Below are positions 30,292 to 40,863 of a stretch of DNA of 64,000 nucleotides, piece after piece. The notes under the pieces are model-generated. The model ran no database searches. It was not told where the DNA came from and saw only the letters and a list, made by a program, of their open reading frames with translations. The translations under genes and the position numbers were made by a program. The first letter of the stretch is position 1; each line of letters opens with the position of its first letter. Where the stretch lies: NCBI RefSeq assembly GCF_009646335.1, contig NZ_WJBU01000019.1:1-64000 (forward strand), written 5' to 3'. Source of the DNA: Caenimonas koreensis DSM 17982 (lineage in GTDB: Bacteria; Pseudomonadota; Gammaproteobacteria; Burkholderiales; Burkholderiaceae_C).

Positions 30292-31295
30292 TGCAGTCGA
30301 GGGAGCGAATGCAGTACAGCGCGCCATGGTGGCTACCGGGCGGCAACCTGCAAACCATCTGGCCCGCGCTGTATTCGAAGCGCGTGTTCGGCGAGCCCCC
30401 CACCTACCGCCGCGAGCGATGGGTCGCGCCTGACAACGACTTCGTCGATCTCGACTGGCTCGCTCAGCCGCAAGCCGATGCCCATCGCCCGCTGCTCGTA
30501 CTCTTTCATGGCCTTGAAGGCTCCTCGCGCAGTCACTACGCCGAAGCCTTCGCCGATTTCGCTGCCGAACATGGCATGGACTATGTCGTGCCGCACTTTC
30601 GCGGATGCAGCGGCGAGCTCAACGCCGGCCCGCGCGCCTATCACTCGGGCGATCATGAAGAGATCGCGTGGATCCTCGAGCGCTTGCGGCGCGGGCGCAC
30701 GGGGGCCATGCTGGTGGTGGGCGTCTCACTGGGCGGCAACGCGCTCATGCGCTGGGCCGGCGAAGTCGGCACGCAGGCATCAGCAGTGGCAGACGCCGTG
30801 GCCAGCGTCAGCTCGCCACTTGATCTTGCTGCCGGCGGCCAGGCCATCGGCCGCGGATTCAACCGGCTCGTGTACACCACGATGTTCCTGCGCTCGATGA
30901 AGCCCAAGGCGCTCGAGAAACTCGCGCAGCACCCAGGCCTGTTCGACGCCGCAAAGCTGCGCGCTGCACGCGACCTGTACGAATTCGACGACGTCTTCAC
31001 CGCGCCGCTGCACGGCTTTCGAAATGCAGACGACTACTACGCGCGCGCGTCAGCCAAGCCGGTGCTGCGCGACATCCGCATTCCCGCGCTGGTCGTCAAC
31101 GCGCTGAACGATCCATTCGTGCCCGCTGCAAGCCTGCCGCGCGAGAGTGAAGTTGGCCCACACGTCACGCTGTGGCAGCCGGCCGAGGGCGGTCATGTCG
31201 GGTTCCCCGAGGGGCGCTTTCCGGGCCACGTGCGCACGATGCCGACCCTGGTCGGCCGCTGGTTACTGCAGGCGCTGCCGGGCCGGCAAGGCTGA
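30291..31295 (+). CDS. YheT-family alpha/beta hydrolase
   Basis: The 334-residue protein has the YheT start PWWLPGGNLQTIWP and the alpha/beta-hydrolase elbow VVGVSLGGNALMRW (nucleophile Ser), with Asp in NALNDPFVP and His in PAEGGHVGFPEG completing the triad. Natural substrates are esters of uncertain identity. ATG 30291 overlaps the previous stop (TGATG); ATG 30309 is an alternative. Its last 33 bases overlap the 3' end of convergent mrdA. Confidence 0.92.
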   Translation: MQSRERMQYSAPWWLPGGNLQTIWPALYSKRVFGEPPTYRRERWVAPDNDFVDLDWLAQPQADAHRPLLVLFHGLEGSSRSHYAEAFADFAAEHGMDYVVPHFRGCSGELNAGPRAYHSGDHEEIAWILERLRRGRTGAMLVVGVSLGGNALMRWAGEVGTQASAVADAVASVSSPLDLAAGGQAIGRGFNRLVYTTMFLRSMKPKALEKLAQHPGLFDAAKLRAARDLYEFDDVFTAPLHGFRNADDYYARASAKPVLRDIRIPALVVNALNDPFVPAASLPRESEVGPHVTLWQPAEGGHVGFPEGRFPGHVRTMPTLVGRWLLQALPGRQG

Positions 31296-33317
31296 CATCG
31301 TCGCGCTGGCCGCCGAAGACGCAGGCGCTGCAGCCACTGGTGCAACTGGCGCGACAGGCGCCGAGCCGGGAACGACCCACGGCACTTCCGTAACGGGCCT
31401 TTGCTTGCCGACAGGCGTAGTGGCCTTGCCTTGCCGCACAAGCGCCATGTCTTCCTCGCTCGGGTACATGCCGGTCAAGTAGTAGTCCATCGCGCGGCGT
31501 GCGATGGGCGCTGCGTTTTGCGCACCGAAGCCCGCGTTCTCGACAATCATCGCGATGGCAATGGTGGGCTTGTCGGCAGGCGCGTAAGCCGTGAACAGCG
31601 CGTGATCGCGGTGGCGCTCGTCCACCGTCGCCGCGTTGTACTTCTTGTCCTGCGCGATTCCCACCACCTGTGCGGTGCCCGTCTTGCCGCCGCTGGTGTA
31701 GGCTGCGCCGCGATAGGCCGATGCAGACGTGCCTTCGATGTTCACGCCGACCATCGCATTGCGGATCACCGCAATGTTCTCGGGCTTGGCAACGCGTTCG
31801 CCCACGGTCTGGCGCACCGCGTTAGTCGGCGCGCGCGTAACGATATCCACGACCTGTTTGACCAGGTGCGGCTTCATCTTGACGCCGTCGTTTGCCAGCG
31901 TGGCCGTGGCGGCCGCGAGCTGCAGGATGGTGAAGTTGTTGTAGCCCTGGCCGATGCCCAGCGAGATCGTCTCGCCCGCGTACCACTTCTGCTGCTCGGC
32001 CTTGCGATAAGCGTTGCGCTTCCATTTGGTCGAAGGCAGCAGGCCGCGCGCTTCGCCGGAGATGTCGATGCCCGTGATTTCGCCGAAACCGAACTTCATC
32101 AATTCATCGTGCATCAGGTCCACGCCCATGTCGTTGGCCAGGATGTAGTAGTACGTGTCGCATGACTGCACGATCGAGCGGTACATGTCGACCGAGCCGT
32201 GCCCGCCTTCCTTGTCGTCGCGAAAGCGGTGGCCGCCGAACATGAAAAAGCCCGGATCGGCAATCGACTGCTGCGGCGTGCGCTTGCCCGTCTCGAGCGC
32301 GGCCAGCGCCATGAACGGCTTGTAGGTGGAGCCCGGCGGGTACGTGCCACGCAGTGCGCGATTGAGCAGCGGCTTGTCGAGCGACTCGTTCAGCGCCGTC
32401 CAGTTCTCGGTGTCGATGCCATCGACGAACAGGTTCGGGTCGAACGTCGGCTTGCTCACGAAGGCCAGGATCTCGCCGTTGCTGGGGTCGATCGCCACCA
32501 GCGCGCCGCGCCTGTCGCCGAACATGTCCTCAACCAGCTTTTGCAGCTTGATGTCGATCGACATCATCACCGTATTGCCGGGTGTGGCCGGATGGCTCGC
32601 GAGCTTGCGCATCGCGCGCCCGCCAGCGGACGTTTCCACATGCTCGACGCCGGTGACGCCGTGCAGCTGCTCCTCATAGCTCTGCTCGATGCCGAGCTTG
32701 CCGATGTATTCGGTGCCGCGGTAGTTGGCCTGCACGTCATCGGGCAGGTCCTCCATCGCTTTTTTCTCGGTCTGGTTCACGCGGCCGATGTAGCCAATGA
32801 CGTGGCTCGCGAGCTCGCCATACGGGTAGCTGCGAAACAGGCGTGCCTTGATGTCCACGCCGGGAAAGCGCCAGCTCTGCGCTGCGAACCGCGCGACTTC
32901 CTCGTCGGTCAGGCGCGTGCGGATGGGCAGCGACTCGAAGTTCTTCGACTCGTCCAGCAGCTTGCGAAAGCGCCGCTTGTCGCGTGCCTGGATCTCGACG
33001 ACGCCAGACAGCTCCTCGATCGTCTGGTCGAGTGTCGACTTGATGCGCGACGGCATGATCTCGAGCGTGTAGGCGGAGTAGTTGGTCGCCAGCACGATGC
33101 CGTTGCGGTCGAGGATGAGGCCGCGGTTGGGCACGACCGGAACAATGGCCGTGCGATTGTTTTCAGCCTGCTCCTGCAAGTCGGCGTGGCGATAGACCTG
33201 CAGGTAAACCAGCCGGCTGGCCAGCAGGATGAAGCAGATCGCCACGACGAGCGTCGCCGCCAGCACGCGCAGGCGAAAGCGCGAGAGGTCAGCTTCGACG
33301 TTGCGTAGTTCAGTCAT
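31263..33317 (-). CDS. mrdA: penicillin-binding protein 2
   Basis: The 684-residue transpeptidase builds lateral-wall peptidoglycan with RodA and MreBCD. One N-terminal membrane helix (residues 16-36), a pedestal/dimerisation domain, then the penicillin-binding domain with PGSTYKPF (SxxK), SCDTYYY (SxN-like) and GGKTGTAQ (KTG). A Pro/Ala-rich tail ends the protein. No rodA follows: the 3' neighbour is the convergent YheT gene. It is last in mreB-mreC-mreD-mrdA; the gap from mreD holds a large inverted repeat. Confidence 0.97.
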   Translation of the reverse strand: MTELRNVEADLSRFRLRVLAATLVVAICFILLASRLVYLQVYRHADLQEQAENNRTAIVPVVPNRGLILDRNGIVLATNYSAYTLEIMPSRIKSTLDQTIEELSGVVEIQARDKRRFRKLLDESKNFESLPIRTRLTDEEVARFAAQSWRFPGVDIKARLFRSYPYGELASHVIGYIGRVNQTEKKAMEDLPDDVQANYRGTEYIGKLGIEQSYEEQLHGVTGVEHVETSAGGRAMRKLASHPATPGNTVMMSIDIKLQKLVEDMFGDRRGALVAIDPSNGEILAFVSKPTFDPNLFVDGIDTENWTALNESLDKPLLNRALRGTYPPGSTYKPFMALAALETGKRTPQQSIADPGFFMFGGHRFRDDKEGGHGSVDMYRSIVQSCDTYYYILANDMGVDLMHDELMKFGFGEITGIDISGEARGLLPSTKWKRNAYRKAEQQKWYAGETISLGIGQGYNNFTILQLAAATATLANDGVKMKPHLVKQVVDIVTRAPTNAVRQTVGERVAKPENIAVIRNAMVGVNIEGTSASAYRGAAYTSGGKTGTAQVVGIAQDKKYNAATVDERHRDHALFTAYAPADKPTIAIAMIVENAGFGAQNAAPIARRAMDYYLTGMYPSEEDMALVRQGKATTPVGKQRPVTEVPWVVPGSAPVAPVAPVAAAPASSAASATMSALPARQRLQ

Positions 33318-33325
33318 GGGCAGGG

Positions 33326-33415
33326 GTTGGGCGTTGAGCGTTCGGCGTTGAGCGTGAAGAGACCGGCAGAAGGTAGTTTCGATTTTCGCTCAGCGCCCAA
33401 CGCTTAACGCTCAAC
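33326..33415. repeat. long inverted-repeat element upstream of mrdA (copy 2)
   Basis: A 29-base arm (33326-33354) pairs with 33387-33415 with about four or five mismatches around a 32-base loop. Arms are built from GCGTTGAGCG-like units and share core words with the element at 25632-25687. It fills the mreD-mrdA gap, so an mRNA hairpin here may set the ratio of MreD to PBP2 or stop transcription partially. Confidence 0.78.
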
Positions 33416-33418
33416 CTC

Positions 33419-33937
33419 TCAAAGTGGCCGGTTCTCGTCAGGGTCGGGCGCGCGGCGCTGGGGCGCCAGCAGCAAGATGCTCACCACGGGCCAGAGCAAT
33501 GATTCCGCCACGGGCGCGATGAGCAACGCCCAGCCGGGAAAGATGCCGCCCGTGATCATGCGGATCGCCAGCTCGATCGCGTGGGCGGCGATGAACAGCG
33601 GAAACACCTGCACGGCTTGCGACGGCACCGTGAACCACAGCAGCCGGCGGTGTATCGTGATCGCGAAGAAACTCAGCGCCGTGTACGACAGCGCGTGCTG
33701 GCCGAGCAGGGCCGTCTGGTGCACGTCCATCGCCAGGCCGAAGATGAACGCCGCGCCAATGCCCACGCGCAGCGGCTGGTGCACGCTCCAGAACACGAGC
33801 ACCACAGCGACCAGGTCGGGCATCCACGGCGCGCGGCCCAGCGGCAGCATGTTGAAGATCAAGGCCAGCAGCATGCTGCCCCAGATGAAAACGGGGTTGG
33901 CCGGCAACAGCAGTTGCTGGCCTGGACGCATGATCAT
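33419..33937 (-). CDS. mreD: rod-shape-determining protein MreD
   Basis: The 172-residue hydrophobic protein has about five or six membrane helices and the MreD features RAPWMPDLVAVVLVFWSVHQP and GLAMDVHQTALLGQHAL. It links MreC and the elongation synthases in the inner membrane. ATG 33937 overlaps the mreC stop by four bases (ATGA); a longer frame to 34060 is shadow of mreC. Confidence 0.94.
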   Translation of the reverse strand: MIMRPGQQLLLPANPVFIWGSMLLALIFNMLPLGRAPWMPDLVAVVLVFWSVHQPLRVGIGAAFIFGLAMDVHQTALLGQHALSYTALSFFAITIHRRLLWFTVPSQAVQVFPLFIAAHAIELAIRMITGGIFPGWALLIAPVAESLLWPVVSILLLAPQRRAPDPDENRPL

Positions 33938-34851
33938 TTGCGCACCCCCTTGCGCGGCGGCGCCGGGTCTTCCGGCGCGGGCCGCGGTGGCAGCTGCTCG
34001 GTGATCGGCGCGAGCACCATCACATGGCGCGCGCCAGACACCAGCGCCTGCGGCACGCAACGGATATGGGCGAAGCCCGAATCTGCACGGCGTTCGATCT
34101 TGTCGACCTTGGCGACGGGCAGGCCCGGCGGGTAGACGCCATCGACGCCACTGGTGGTGAGCAAGTCGCCCGGCTGTACGTCGGCGTTGCCCGCCATGAA
34201 GCGCAGTTCGAGCTGGCCGCCGTGCTGCGTCGGGTCGCCGTAGGCCACGCTGCGCGCGCCGGTGCGTGCGTTCAACACGGGGATGGCGTGCTCGCGGTCG
34301 ATGATGAGCGTCACTTCGCTGGACAGTGGATGGACCCGCGTGATCTGGCCGAGCACGCCTGACTCGTCGATGACCGGAGAGCCCGCCTGAATGCCCTGAG
34401 TCAGCCCCTTGTCGATGACGACCTTGCGGGTGTAGGGGTCGGCCGCGTCATACAGCACTTCGGCGGCGACGCCTTTGATGGCCACACGTTCACGCAGGTC
34501 GAGCAGTTTTCGCAGGCGCGAGTTTTCGAGTTGCAGCTGCTCGACCAGGTTGGAGCGTTGCGCCTGCAGGGCGAGCTTGACGCGAGCGGCCTCTTCGCTG
34601 CGCTGGGCGCTGGTGAGCGAGCTGAAATAGTCAGAAGCCCCGCTCACCGCCTGCATAGGCCGCAGTGCCACCCACTGCACGGGGTACAACGCCACCGCGA
34701 TACCTGCGCGAAGCGGCTGCGCGATCTTGAAGCGCGAATCAGCGACCATCAGGAACAGGGCGAACGCACTGAAAACCATCAGCTTCGACAGCGCTGATGG
34801 ACCCTGCTTGAAGAAGGGCGGGGGATTCCGGTCGAGGGTGCCTAATGGCAT
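33934..34851 (-). CDS. mreC: rod-shape-determining protein MreC
   Basis: The 305-residue protein has an N-terminal membrane helix (LSKLMVFSAFALFLMVADS), a coiled coil near residues 70-115, and the periplasmic double beta-barrel with GVLGQITRVHPLSSEVTLIID. A Pro-rich tail (residues 285-305) follows. It scaffolds PBP2 in the elongasome. It starts 44 bp after mreB. Confidence 0.96.
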   Translation of the reverse strand: MPLGTLDRNPPPFFKQGPSALSKLMVFSAFALFLMVADSRFKIAQPLRAGIAVALYPVQWVALRPMQAVSGASDYFSSLTSAQRSEEAARVKLALQAQRSNLVEQLQLENSRLRKLLDLRERVAIKGVAAEVLYDAADPYTRKVVIDKGLTQGIQAGSPVIDESGVLGQITRVHPLSSEVTLIIDREHAIPVLNARTGARSVAYGDPTQHGGQLELRFMAGNADVQPGDLLTTSGVDGVYPPGLPVAKVDKIERRADSGFAHIRCVPQALVSGARHVMVLAPITEQLPPRPAPEDPAPPRKGVRK

Positions 34852-34895
34852 GGCTTATTTTGCGCCCTCCCCCCGCGTGGCAGGGGATGGAAACG

Positions 34896-36086
<1,191 letters not shown>

Positions 36087-36183
36087 CTAAAGGCGGGATA
36101 ATACCCGATTGCCCTCGCTGAACCGGCCCGCCGCGGGTCAAAAATAAGCGTTTACATCTGTTTTCCGAGCGCACTTTCACTCC

Positions 36184-36483
36184 ATGTCCCTTTCTTCAGC
36201 AGATATTGCGCGCATCGCCCGTCTTGCCCGGCTGGAACTGCAGCCCGCCGAGAGCGAGCGCCTTGCAGCGCAGCTCAACGGTTTTTTCGACATCGTCGAG
36301 CAGATGAAGGCCGTTGATACCACCGGTATCCAGCCCCTGGCCCATCCCGCCGCCGCCGTGCAAGACGTCGTTCTGCGGCTGCGCGACGACATCGCCAATC
36401 CGCACATCGACCGCGAAGCCAACCAGCGCAGCGCACCGGCCGTCGAGCGCGGCCTTTTCCTCGTGCCGAAAGTGATCGAGTGA
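36184..36483 (+). CDS. gatC: Asp-tRNA(Asn)/Glu-tRNA(Gln) amidotransferase subunit C
   Basis: The 99-residue small subunit stabilises GatA in the transamidosome. It has the [15 protein letters not shown] start and VLRLRDDI conserved belt. No Shine-Dalgarno is visible before ATG 36184 (CACTTTCACTCC), so translation may be leaderless or structure-driven. It overlaps gatA by four bases. Confidence 0.95.
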   Translation: MSLSSADIARIARLARLELQPAESERLAAQLNGFFDIVEQMKAVDTTGIQPLAHPAAAVQDVVLRLRDDIANPHIDREANQRSAPAVERGLFLVPKVIE

Positions 36484-37946
36484 TGAGCCCCTTGCACGAC
36501 ATGACTGTGGCGGCGCTGGCTGCTTCACTGCGCGCCAAAGAGGTGTCGGCTGTTGAAGTGGCACGGCACTTCATGACCCGCGCGAGCGACCAGGCGAGCC
36601 TGGGTGCCTACCTCGACACGAACGAAGCCGTGACGCTTGCGCAAGCCCAAGCCGCTGATGAGCGCATTGCTGCTGGCGACACCGCGCCACTGCTGGGCGT
36701 GCCGATTGCGCACAAGGACATCTTCGTCACGAAAGATTTCGCGAGCACCGCCGGCTCGAAGATGCTCGACAACTACCGTTCGCCCTTCGATGCCACCGTG
36801 GTTGAAAGACTTGCACAAGCAGGCTGCGTGACATTGGGCAAACTCAACTGCGATGAATTCGCGATGGGCTCGGCCAACGAGAACTCGGCGTTCAAGCCCG
36901 TGCGCAATCCGTGGGACACATCGCGCATTCCCGGCGGCTCGTCAGGTGGCAGCGCTGCTGCGGTTGCGGCGCGCAGTGCGCCCGCCGCCACAGGCACAGA
37001 CACAGGCGGCTCGATCCGCCAGCCCGCCTCGTTTTGCGGCATCACCGGCATCAAGCCGACCTATGGCCGTGCGTCGCGCTACGGAATGATCGCGTTTGCG
37101 TCGAGCCTCGACCAGGCAGGCGTCATGGCGCGCACGTCTGAAGACTGCGCCATGTTGCTGTCGGCCATGTGCGGCCCCGACCCTGATCGCGATTCGACGT
37201 CGCTCGACGTGCCCGCACAAGACTTCACCAAAAGTTTGAACGAGTCGATAGAAGGCCTGCGCATCGGCGTGCCGAAAGAATTTTTCGGCGAAGGGCTATC
37301 TGCCGATGTTCGCGCAGCGATCGAAGCGGCGTTGAAGCAGTACGAACAACTTGGCGCCAAGCTGGTGGACATCACGCTGCCGCGCACGCAGCTGTCGATT
37401 CCGGTTTACTACATCATTGCGCCGGCAGAAGCCTCATCGAATCTTTCGCGGTTCGACGGTGTGAAGTTCGGCCACCGCGCCAAGAACTACAGCGACCTGA
37501 CGGACATGTACGAGAAGACGCGCGCCGAAGGTTTTGGCGACGAAGTCAAGCGCCGCATCATGATTGGCGCGTACGTGCTGTCGCATGGCTATTACGACGC
37601 GTACTACCTGCAAGCGCAAAAAATCCGCCGCATGATCGCCGACGATTTCCAGAATGCGTTCAAGCAATGCGATGTGATTGCCGGCCCCGTCGCGCCGACA
37701 GTCGCCTGGAAGCTCGGTGAACACGGCAGCGATCCGCTGGCCGACTACCTGGCTGACATCTTCACGCTGCCAGGCTCGCTCGCGGGCCTGCCCGGCATGA
37801 GCATTCCGTGTGGCTTCGGCGAAGCGCAAATGCCGGTGGGCATGCAGCTGCTGGGCAACTACTGCGCGGAAGCAAAGCTGCTGAACACGGCGCACAAGTT
37901 CCAGCAAGCCACGGACTTCCACCTTCGCAAGCCGGAGGGCGTGTGA
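36480..37946 (+). CDS. gatA: Asp-tRNA(Asn)/Glu-tRNA(Gln) amidotransferase subunit A
   Basis: The 488-residue amidase hydrolyses glutamine to supply ammonia. The Ser-cisSer-Lys triad is present: Lys in VPIAHKDIF, the two serines in [15 protein letters not shown] and [14 protein letters not shown] at 36483 or GTG-like start at 36480 (overlap with gatC) are both possible. Length is standard (about 485). Confidence 0.97.
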   Translation: MMSPLHDMTVAALAASLRAKEVSAVEVARHFMTRASDQASLGAYLDTNEAVTLAQAQAADERIAAGDTAPLLGVPIAHKDIFVTKDFASTAGSKMLDNYRSPFDATVVERLAQAGCVTLGKLNCDEFAMGSANENSAFKPVRNPWDTSRIPGGSSGGSAAAVAARSAPAATGTDTGGSIRQPASFCGITGIKPTYGRASRYGMIAFASSLDQAGVMARTSEDCAMLLSAMCGPDPDRDSTSLDVPAQDFTKSLNESIEGLRIGVPKEFFGEGLSADVRAAIEAALKQYEQLGAKLVDITLPRTQLSIPVYYIIAPAEASSNLSRFDGVKFGHRAKNYSDLTDMYEKTRAEGFGDEVKRRIMIGAYVLSHGYYDAYYLQAQKIRRMIADDFQNAFKQCDVIAGPVAPTVAWKLGEHGSDPLADYLADIFTLPGSLAGLPGMSIPCGFGEAQMPVGMQLLGNYCAEAKLLNTAHKFQQATDFHLRKPEGV

Positions 37947-37948
37947 CC

Positions 37949-39394
37949 ATGGCAGCCAAATTGATACAGGGCTACGAAGTTGTCATCGGCTTCGAGACGC
38001 ACGCGCAACTCTCGACCCAGTCAAAAATCTTCAGCCGCGCGCCCACTGCATTCGGCGCTGAGCCGAACACGCAGGCATCGCCTGTCGATCTGGCATTGCC
38101 GGGCACGTTGCCGGTGATGAACAAGGGCGCGGTCGAGCGCGCCATCGAGTTTGGCCTGGCCGTGAACTCGCACATTGCCGAGCGCAGCGTGTTCGCGCGC
38201 AAGAACTACTTCTATCCGGACTTGCCCAAGGGCTACCAGATCAGCCAGTTCGAGATTCCGGTGGTGCAGGGCGGTGTTGTTGAGTTCTACCTGGGCGAAG
38301 AGAAGAAGTCCGTGCGACTCGTTCGTGCGCACCTGGAAGAAGACGCAGGCAAGTCGCTGCATGAAGACTTCGTCGGCCAGTCGGGCATCGACCTGAACCG
38401 CGCGGGCACGCCGCTGCTGGAAATCGTCACTGAGCCAGACATGCGCTCGTCCGACGAAGCTGTGGCTTACGCGAAAGAGCTGCACAAGATCGTGACGTGG
38501 ATCGGCATTTGCGACGGCAACATGCAGGAAGGCAGCTTCCGCTGCGACGCGAACGTCTCCGTGCGCAAGCCGGGCGAGCCACTGGGCACGCGCCGCGAAA
38601 TCAAGAACCTGAACAGCTTCAAGTTCATGCAGCAGGCGATCGACTTCGAGATCCGCTGGCAGATTGAGCAGATCGAAGACGGCTTCGCGATCCAGCAGGC
38701 CACCGTGCTGTTCGACCCCGACACCGGTGAGACGCGTGCCATGCGCACGAAAGAAGACGCCGCCGACTACCGCTACTTCCCCGACCCGGACCTCCCGCCG
38801 CTGGCAATAGGTCGTGACTGGGTCGAGCGCGTGCGCGCCGACATGGCCGAGCTGCCACGCGTGATGGCGGCGCGTTTCGTCAAGGACTACGGCCTGCCCG
38901 AATACGACGCGACCACGTTGACGCAGAGCAAGGCGATGGCGGCGTACTTCGAAGCCGCGGCCACCGCCTCGGGCCAGCCCAAGCTGGCCAGCAACTGGGT
39001 GATGGGCGAGATTTCGCGCCGCCTGAATGCAGGCGACGTGACGATTGACCAGTTGCCCATCAACGCGACAACACTCGCCGCTTTGATCAAGCGGATCGCA
39101 GACGGCACCATCTCCAACAATGCAGCGCGGCAGGTTTTCGACGCGCTGTGGAGCGGCGAAGGACCGGACGTTGACGCGCTGATCGAGGCCAAGGGCCTCA
39201 AGCAGATGAACGACACCGGCGCGCTGGAGCAGATCATCGATGACGCGATTGCAGCGAACGCCGACAACGTCGCGCAGTTCCGCGCGGGCAAAGAGAAGGC
39301 GTTCAACGCCCTCGTCGGCCAGGTGATGAAGGCGAGCAAAGGCAAGGCGAACCCGGCGCAGGTGAACGACCTGCTGCGCAAGAAGTTGTCGTGA
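37949..39394 (+). CDS. gatB: Asp-tRNA(Asn)/Glu-tRNA(Gln) amidotransferase subunit B
   Basis: The 481-residue subunit activates misacylated tRNA and receives ammonia from GatA. The kinase-like cradle has [33 protein letters not shown] and [12 protein letters not shown], and the C-terminal YqeY domain is present (residues 335-481). ATG 37949 lies two bases after the gatA stop; a longer frame overlapping gatA is not used. Confidence 0.98.
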   Translation: MAAKLIQGYEVVIGFETHAQLSTQSKIFSRAPTAFGAEPNTQASPVDLALPGTLPVMNKGAVERAIEFGLAVNSHIAERSVFARKNYFYPDLPKGYQISQFEIPVVQGGVVEFYLGEEKKSVRLVRAHLEEDAGKSLHEDFVGQSGIDLNRAGTPLLEIVTEPDMRSSDEAVAYAKELHKIVTWIGICDGNMQEGSFRCDANVSVRKPGEPLGTRREIKNLNSFKFMQQAIDFEIRWQIEQIEDGFAIQQATVLFDPDTGETRAMRTKEDAADYRYFPDPDLPPLAIGRDWVERVRADMAELPRVMAARFVKDYGLPEYDATTLTQSKAMAAYFEAAATASGQPKLASNWVMGEISRRLNAGDVTIDQLPINATTLAALIKRIADGTISNNAARQVFDALWSGEGPDVDALIEAKGLKQMNDTGALEQIIDDAIAANADNVAQFRAGKEKAFNALVGQVMKASKGKANPAQVNDLLRKKLS

Positions 39395-39403
39395 CCGCAG
39401 CCT

Positions 39404-39432
39404 CAGGCACAAGCCTGTAGGCGAAGCGCCTA
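39404..39432. terminator. two tandem small hairpins between convergent genes
   Basis: CAGGC/GCCTG (39404-39408 with 39413-39417) and TAGGCG/CGCCTA (39418-39423 with 39427-39432) stand side by side between gatB and the opposite DUF4124 gene. No T-run follows. They may act together as a weak bidirectional end. Confidence 0.4.
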
Positions 39433-40137
39433 GCGCCTTTGCGTCACCGGCCCGGAGGCGGCAGCCGTGGTGGCAGTCGCAGCCGACGCTGCACCACCAG
39501 ACGTGGGCGCTGCCAGCTGCGACCACAGCGCCTTGAGCTTGACCAGCTCATCGTCGAAGCGCGCATTCACCCGTTTCTTCTCGGCTTCCTGGTTGGCAAC
39601 GAACCGGCGCTGGCCTTCGGCCTGCTGGGTGTTTTCCTCGATCTGGCGCTTGAGCTTGGGCGGAATCCTCGATGGATCGCCTTTGTAGAACTCCAGCTCC
39701 TGGTCGATGGCCTTGCGCTGCGTTGCGAGATCGCTGTTGTGGCGGTTGGCGGCATTGATCACGTCATCGAGCTGCGCCAATGCCTGTGCGCGCTCCTTGT
39801 CATGCGAGGCCTTGTCGGGGTAGCGGGCCAGCAGCACGCGTTCACGCCTGCGCTCCTCGGCTTGGCGGTTGCGCTCTTCCTGCGCCTTGGCCGCTTTCGC
39901 TTCTTCCTGTGCGCGCTCCTGTGCGGTGAGCGACGGGCCAATCTTGCGCACGACGAGGCCGCCCGAGCTCATCTCGGCCTGCTCGCGGTCAATGCATTCG
40001 GGAATGGGGCGGTCGGCAGTGATGCGGCGGCCCTTGCCGTCCACACAGGTGTAGATGCCCTGCTGCGCCCAAGCTGGCGCTGCCATGCCAAGGCACAGCG
40101 TCATACCAACTACACGCAGGCACGCCAGATACTGCAA
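39430..40137 (-). CDS. exported DUF4124-domain protein with coiled coil
   Basis: The 235-residue precursor has a signal peptide ending AAPAWA (about residue 22), then a DUF4124-type motif GIYTCVDGKGRRITADRPIPEC. Residues 60-215 are a charged, Arg/Glu/Ala-rich coiled coil, and the tail is Ala/Thr-rich. I chose TTG at 40137, which has GAGGA seven bases upstream and begins the signal peptide directly. It follows pyrE by 10 bases, suggesting co-transcription without an obvious functional link. Confidence 0.82.
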   Translation of the reverse strand: MQYLACLRVVGMTLCLGMAAPAWAQQGIYTCVDGKGRRITADRPIPECIDREQAEMSSGGLVVRKIGPSLTAQERAQEEAKAAKAQEERNRQAEERRRERVLLARYPDKASHDKERAQALAQLDDVINAANRHNSDLATQRKAIDQELEFYKGDPSRIPPKLKRQIEENTQQAEGQRRFVANQEAEKKRVNARFDDELVKLKALWSQLAAPTSGGAASAATATTAAASGPVTQRR

Positions 40138-40147
40138 GTTATCTTCC

Positions 40148-40834
40148 TCAATCGACGCCGTAACGCCGCCGGTACGCCAGCACCTCCTCATGCCGGCCCT
40201 GCACCGCTGTATCGCCGTGTTGCTCAAGATACTGGAGCAAATCCGCGAGACGCGCAATCGCGCAAACCTGCAAGCCGAGCTGGTCGCGCACCTGCTGCAC
40301 AGCGCTGTAAGCAACATCCACGCCGTTCTCGGTTGCCTTCTCCTGGCGGTCCAGCGCAATCGCGATGGCATGGGGTGTGGCGCCTGCGGCCTTGATGATG
40401 CCAATGGATTCGCGCACGGCTGTGCCAGCAGAAATCACGTCATCAACGATCAGCACGCGACCCTTGACGGGCGCGCCCACCAGCGTGCCGCCCTCGCCGT
40501 GGTCTTTGGCTTCCTTGCGGTTGTAGGCAAACGGCACGTTGCGCCCGAGCCGCGCGAGCTCGATGGCGACGGCAGCACCCAGCGGAATGCCCTTGTAGGC
40601 CGGCCCAAACAGCATGTCGAACTCGATGCCCGAATCCATGATGCGGCGTGCATAGAATTGCGCGAGCCGCCCGAGCTTGATGCCGTCGTCGAACAGGCCA
40701 GCATTGAAGAAGTAAGGTGAGAGGCGGCCGGCCTTCGTTTTGAACTCGCCGAAGCGCAGCACGCCTGCGCCGATGGCGAACTCCACGAATTCCTGCGCGA
40801 GCGCATCGTCGGCGGCCGTGTCGATGATCGTCAT
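40148..40834 (-). CDS. pyrE: orotate phosphoribosyltransferase
   Basis: The 228-residue enzyme makes orotidine 5'-phosphate from orotate and PRPP in pyrimidine synthesis. The PRPP loop VLIVDDVISAGTAVRE and the flexible loop AYNRKEAKDHGEGG with its conserved Lys/His are intact. Start ATG 40834 has AAGGGATC upstream. It is divergent from the TPR gene, with only 29 bp between start codons. Confidence 0.97.
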   Translation of the reverse strand: MTIIDTAADDALAQEFVEFAIGAGVLRFGEFKTKAGRLSPYFFNAGLFDDGIKLGRLAQFYARRIMDSGIEFDMLFGPAYKGIPLGAAVAIELARLGRNVPFAYNRKEAKDHGEGGTLVGAPVKGRVLIVDDVISAGTAVRESIGIIKAAGATPHAIAIALDRQEKATENGVDVAYSAVQQVRDQLGLQVCAIARLADLLQYLEQHGDTAVQGRHEEVLAYRRRYGVD

Positions 40835-40863
40835 GCGGATCCCTTATGTGTAGGGAGATTGTA

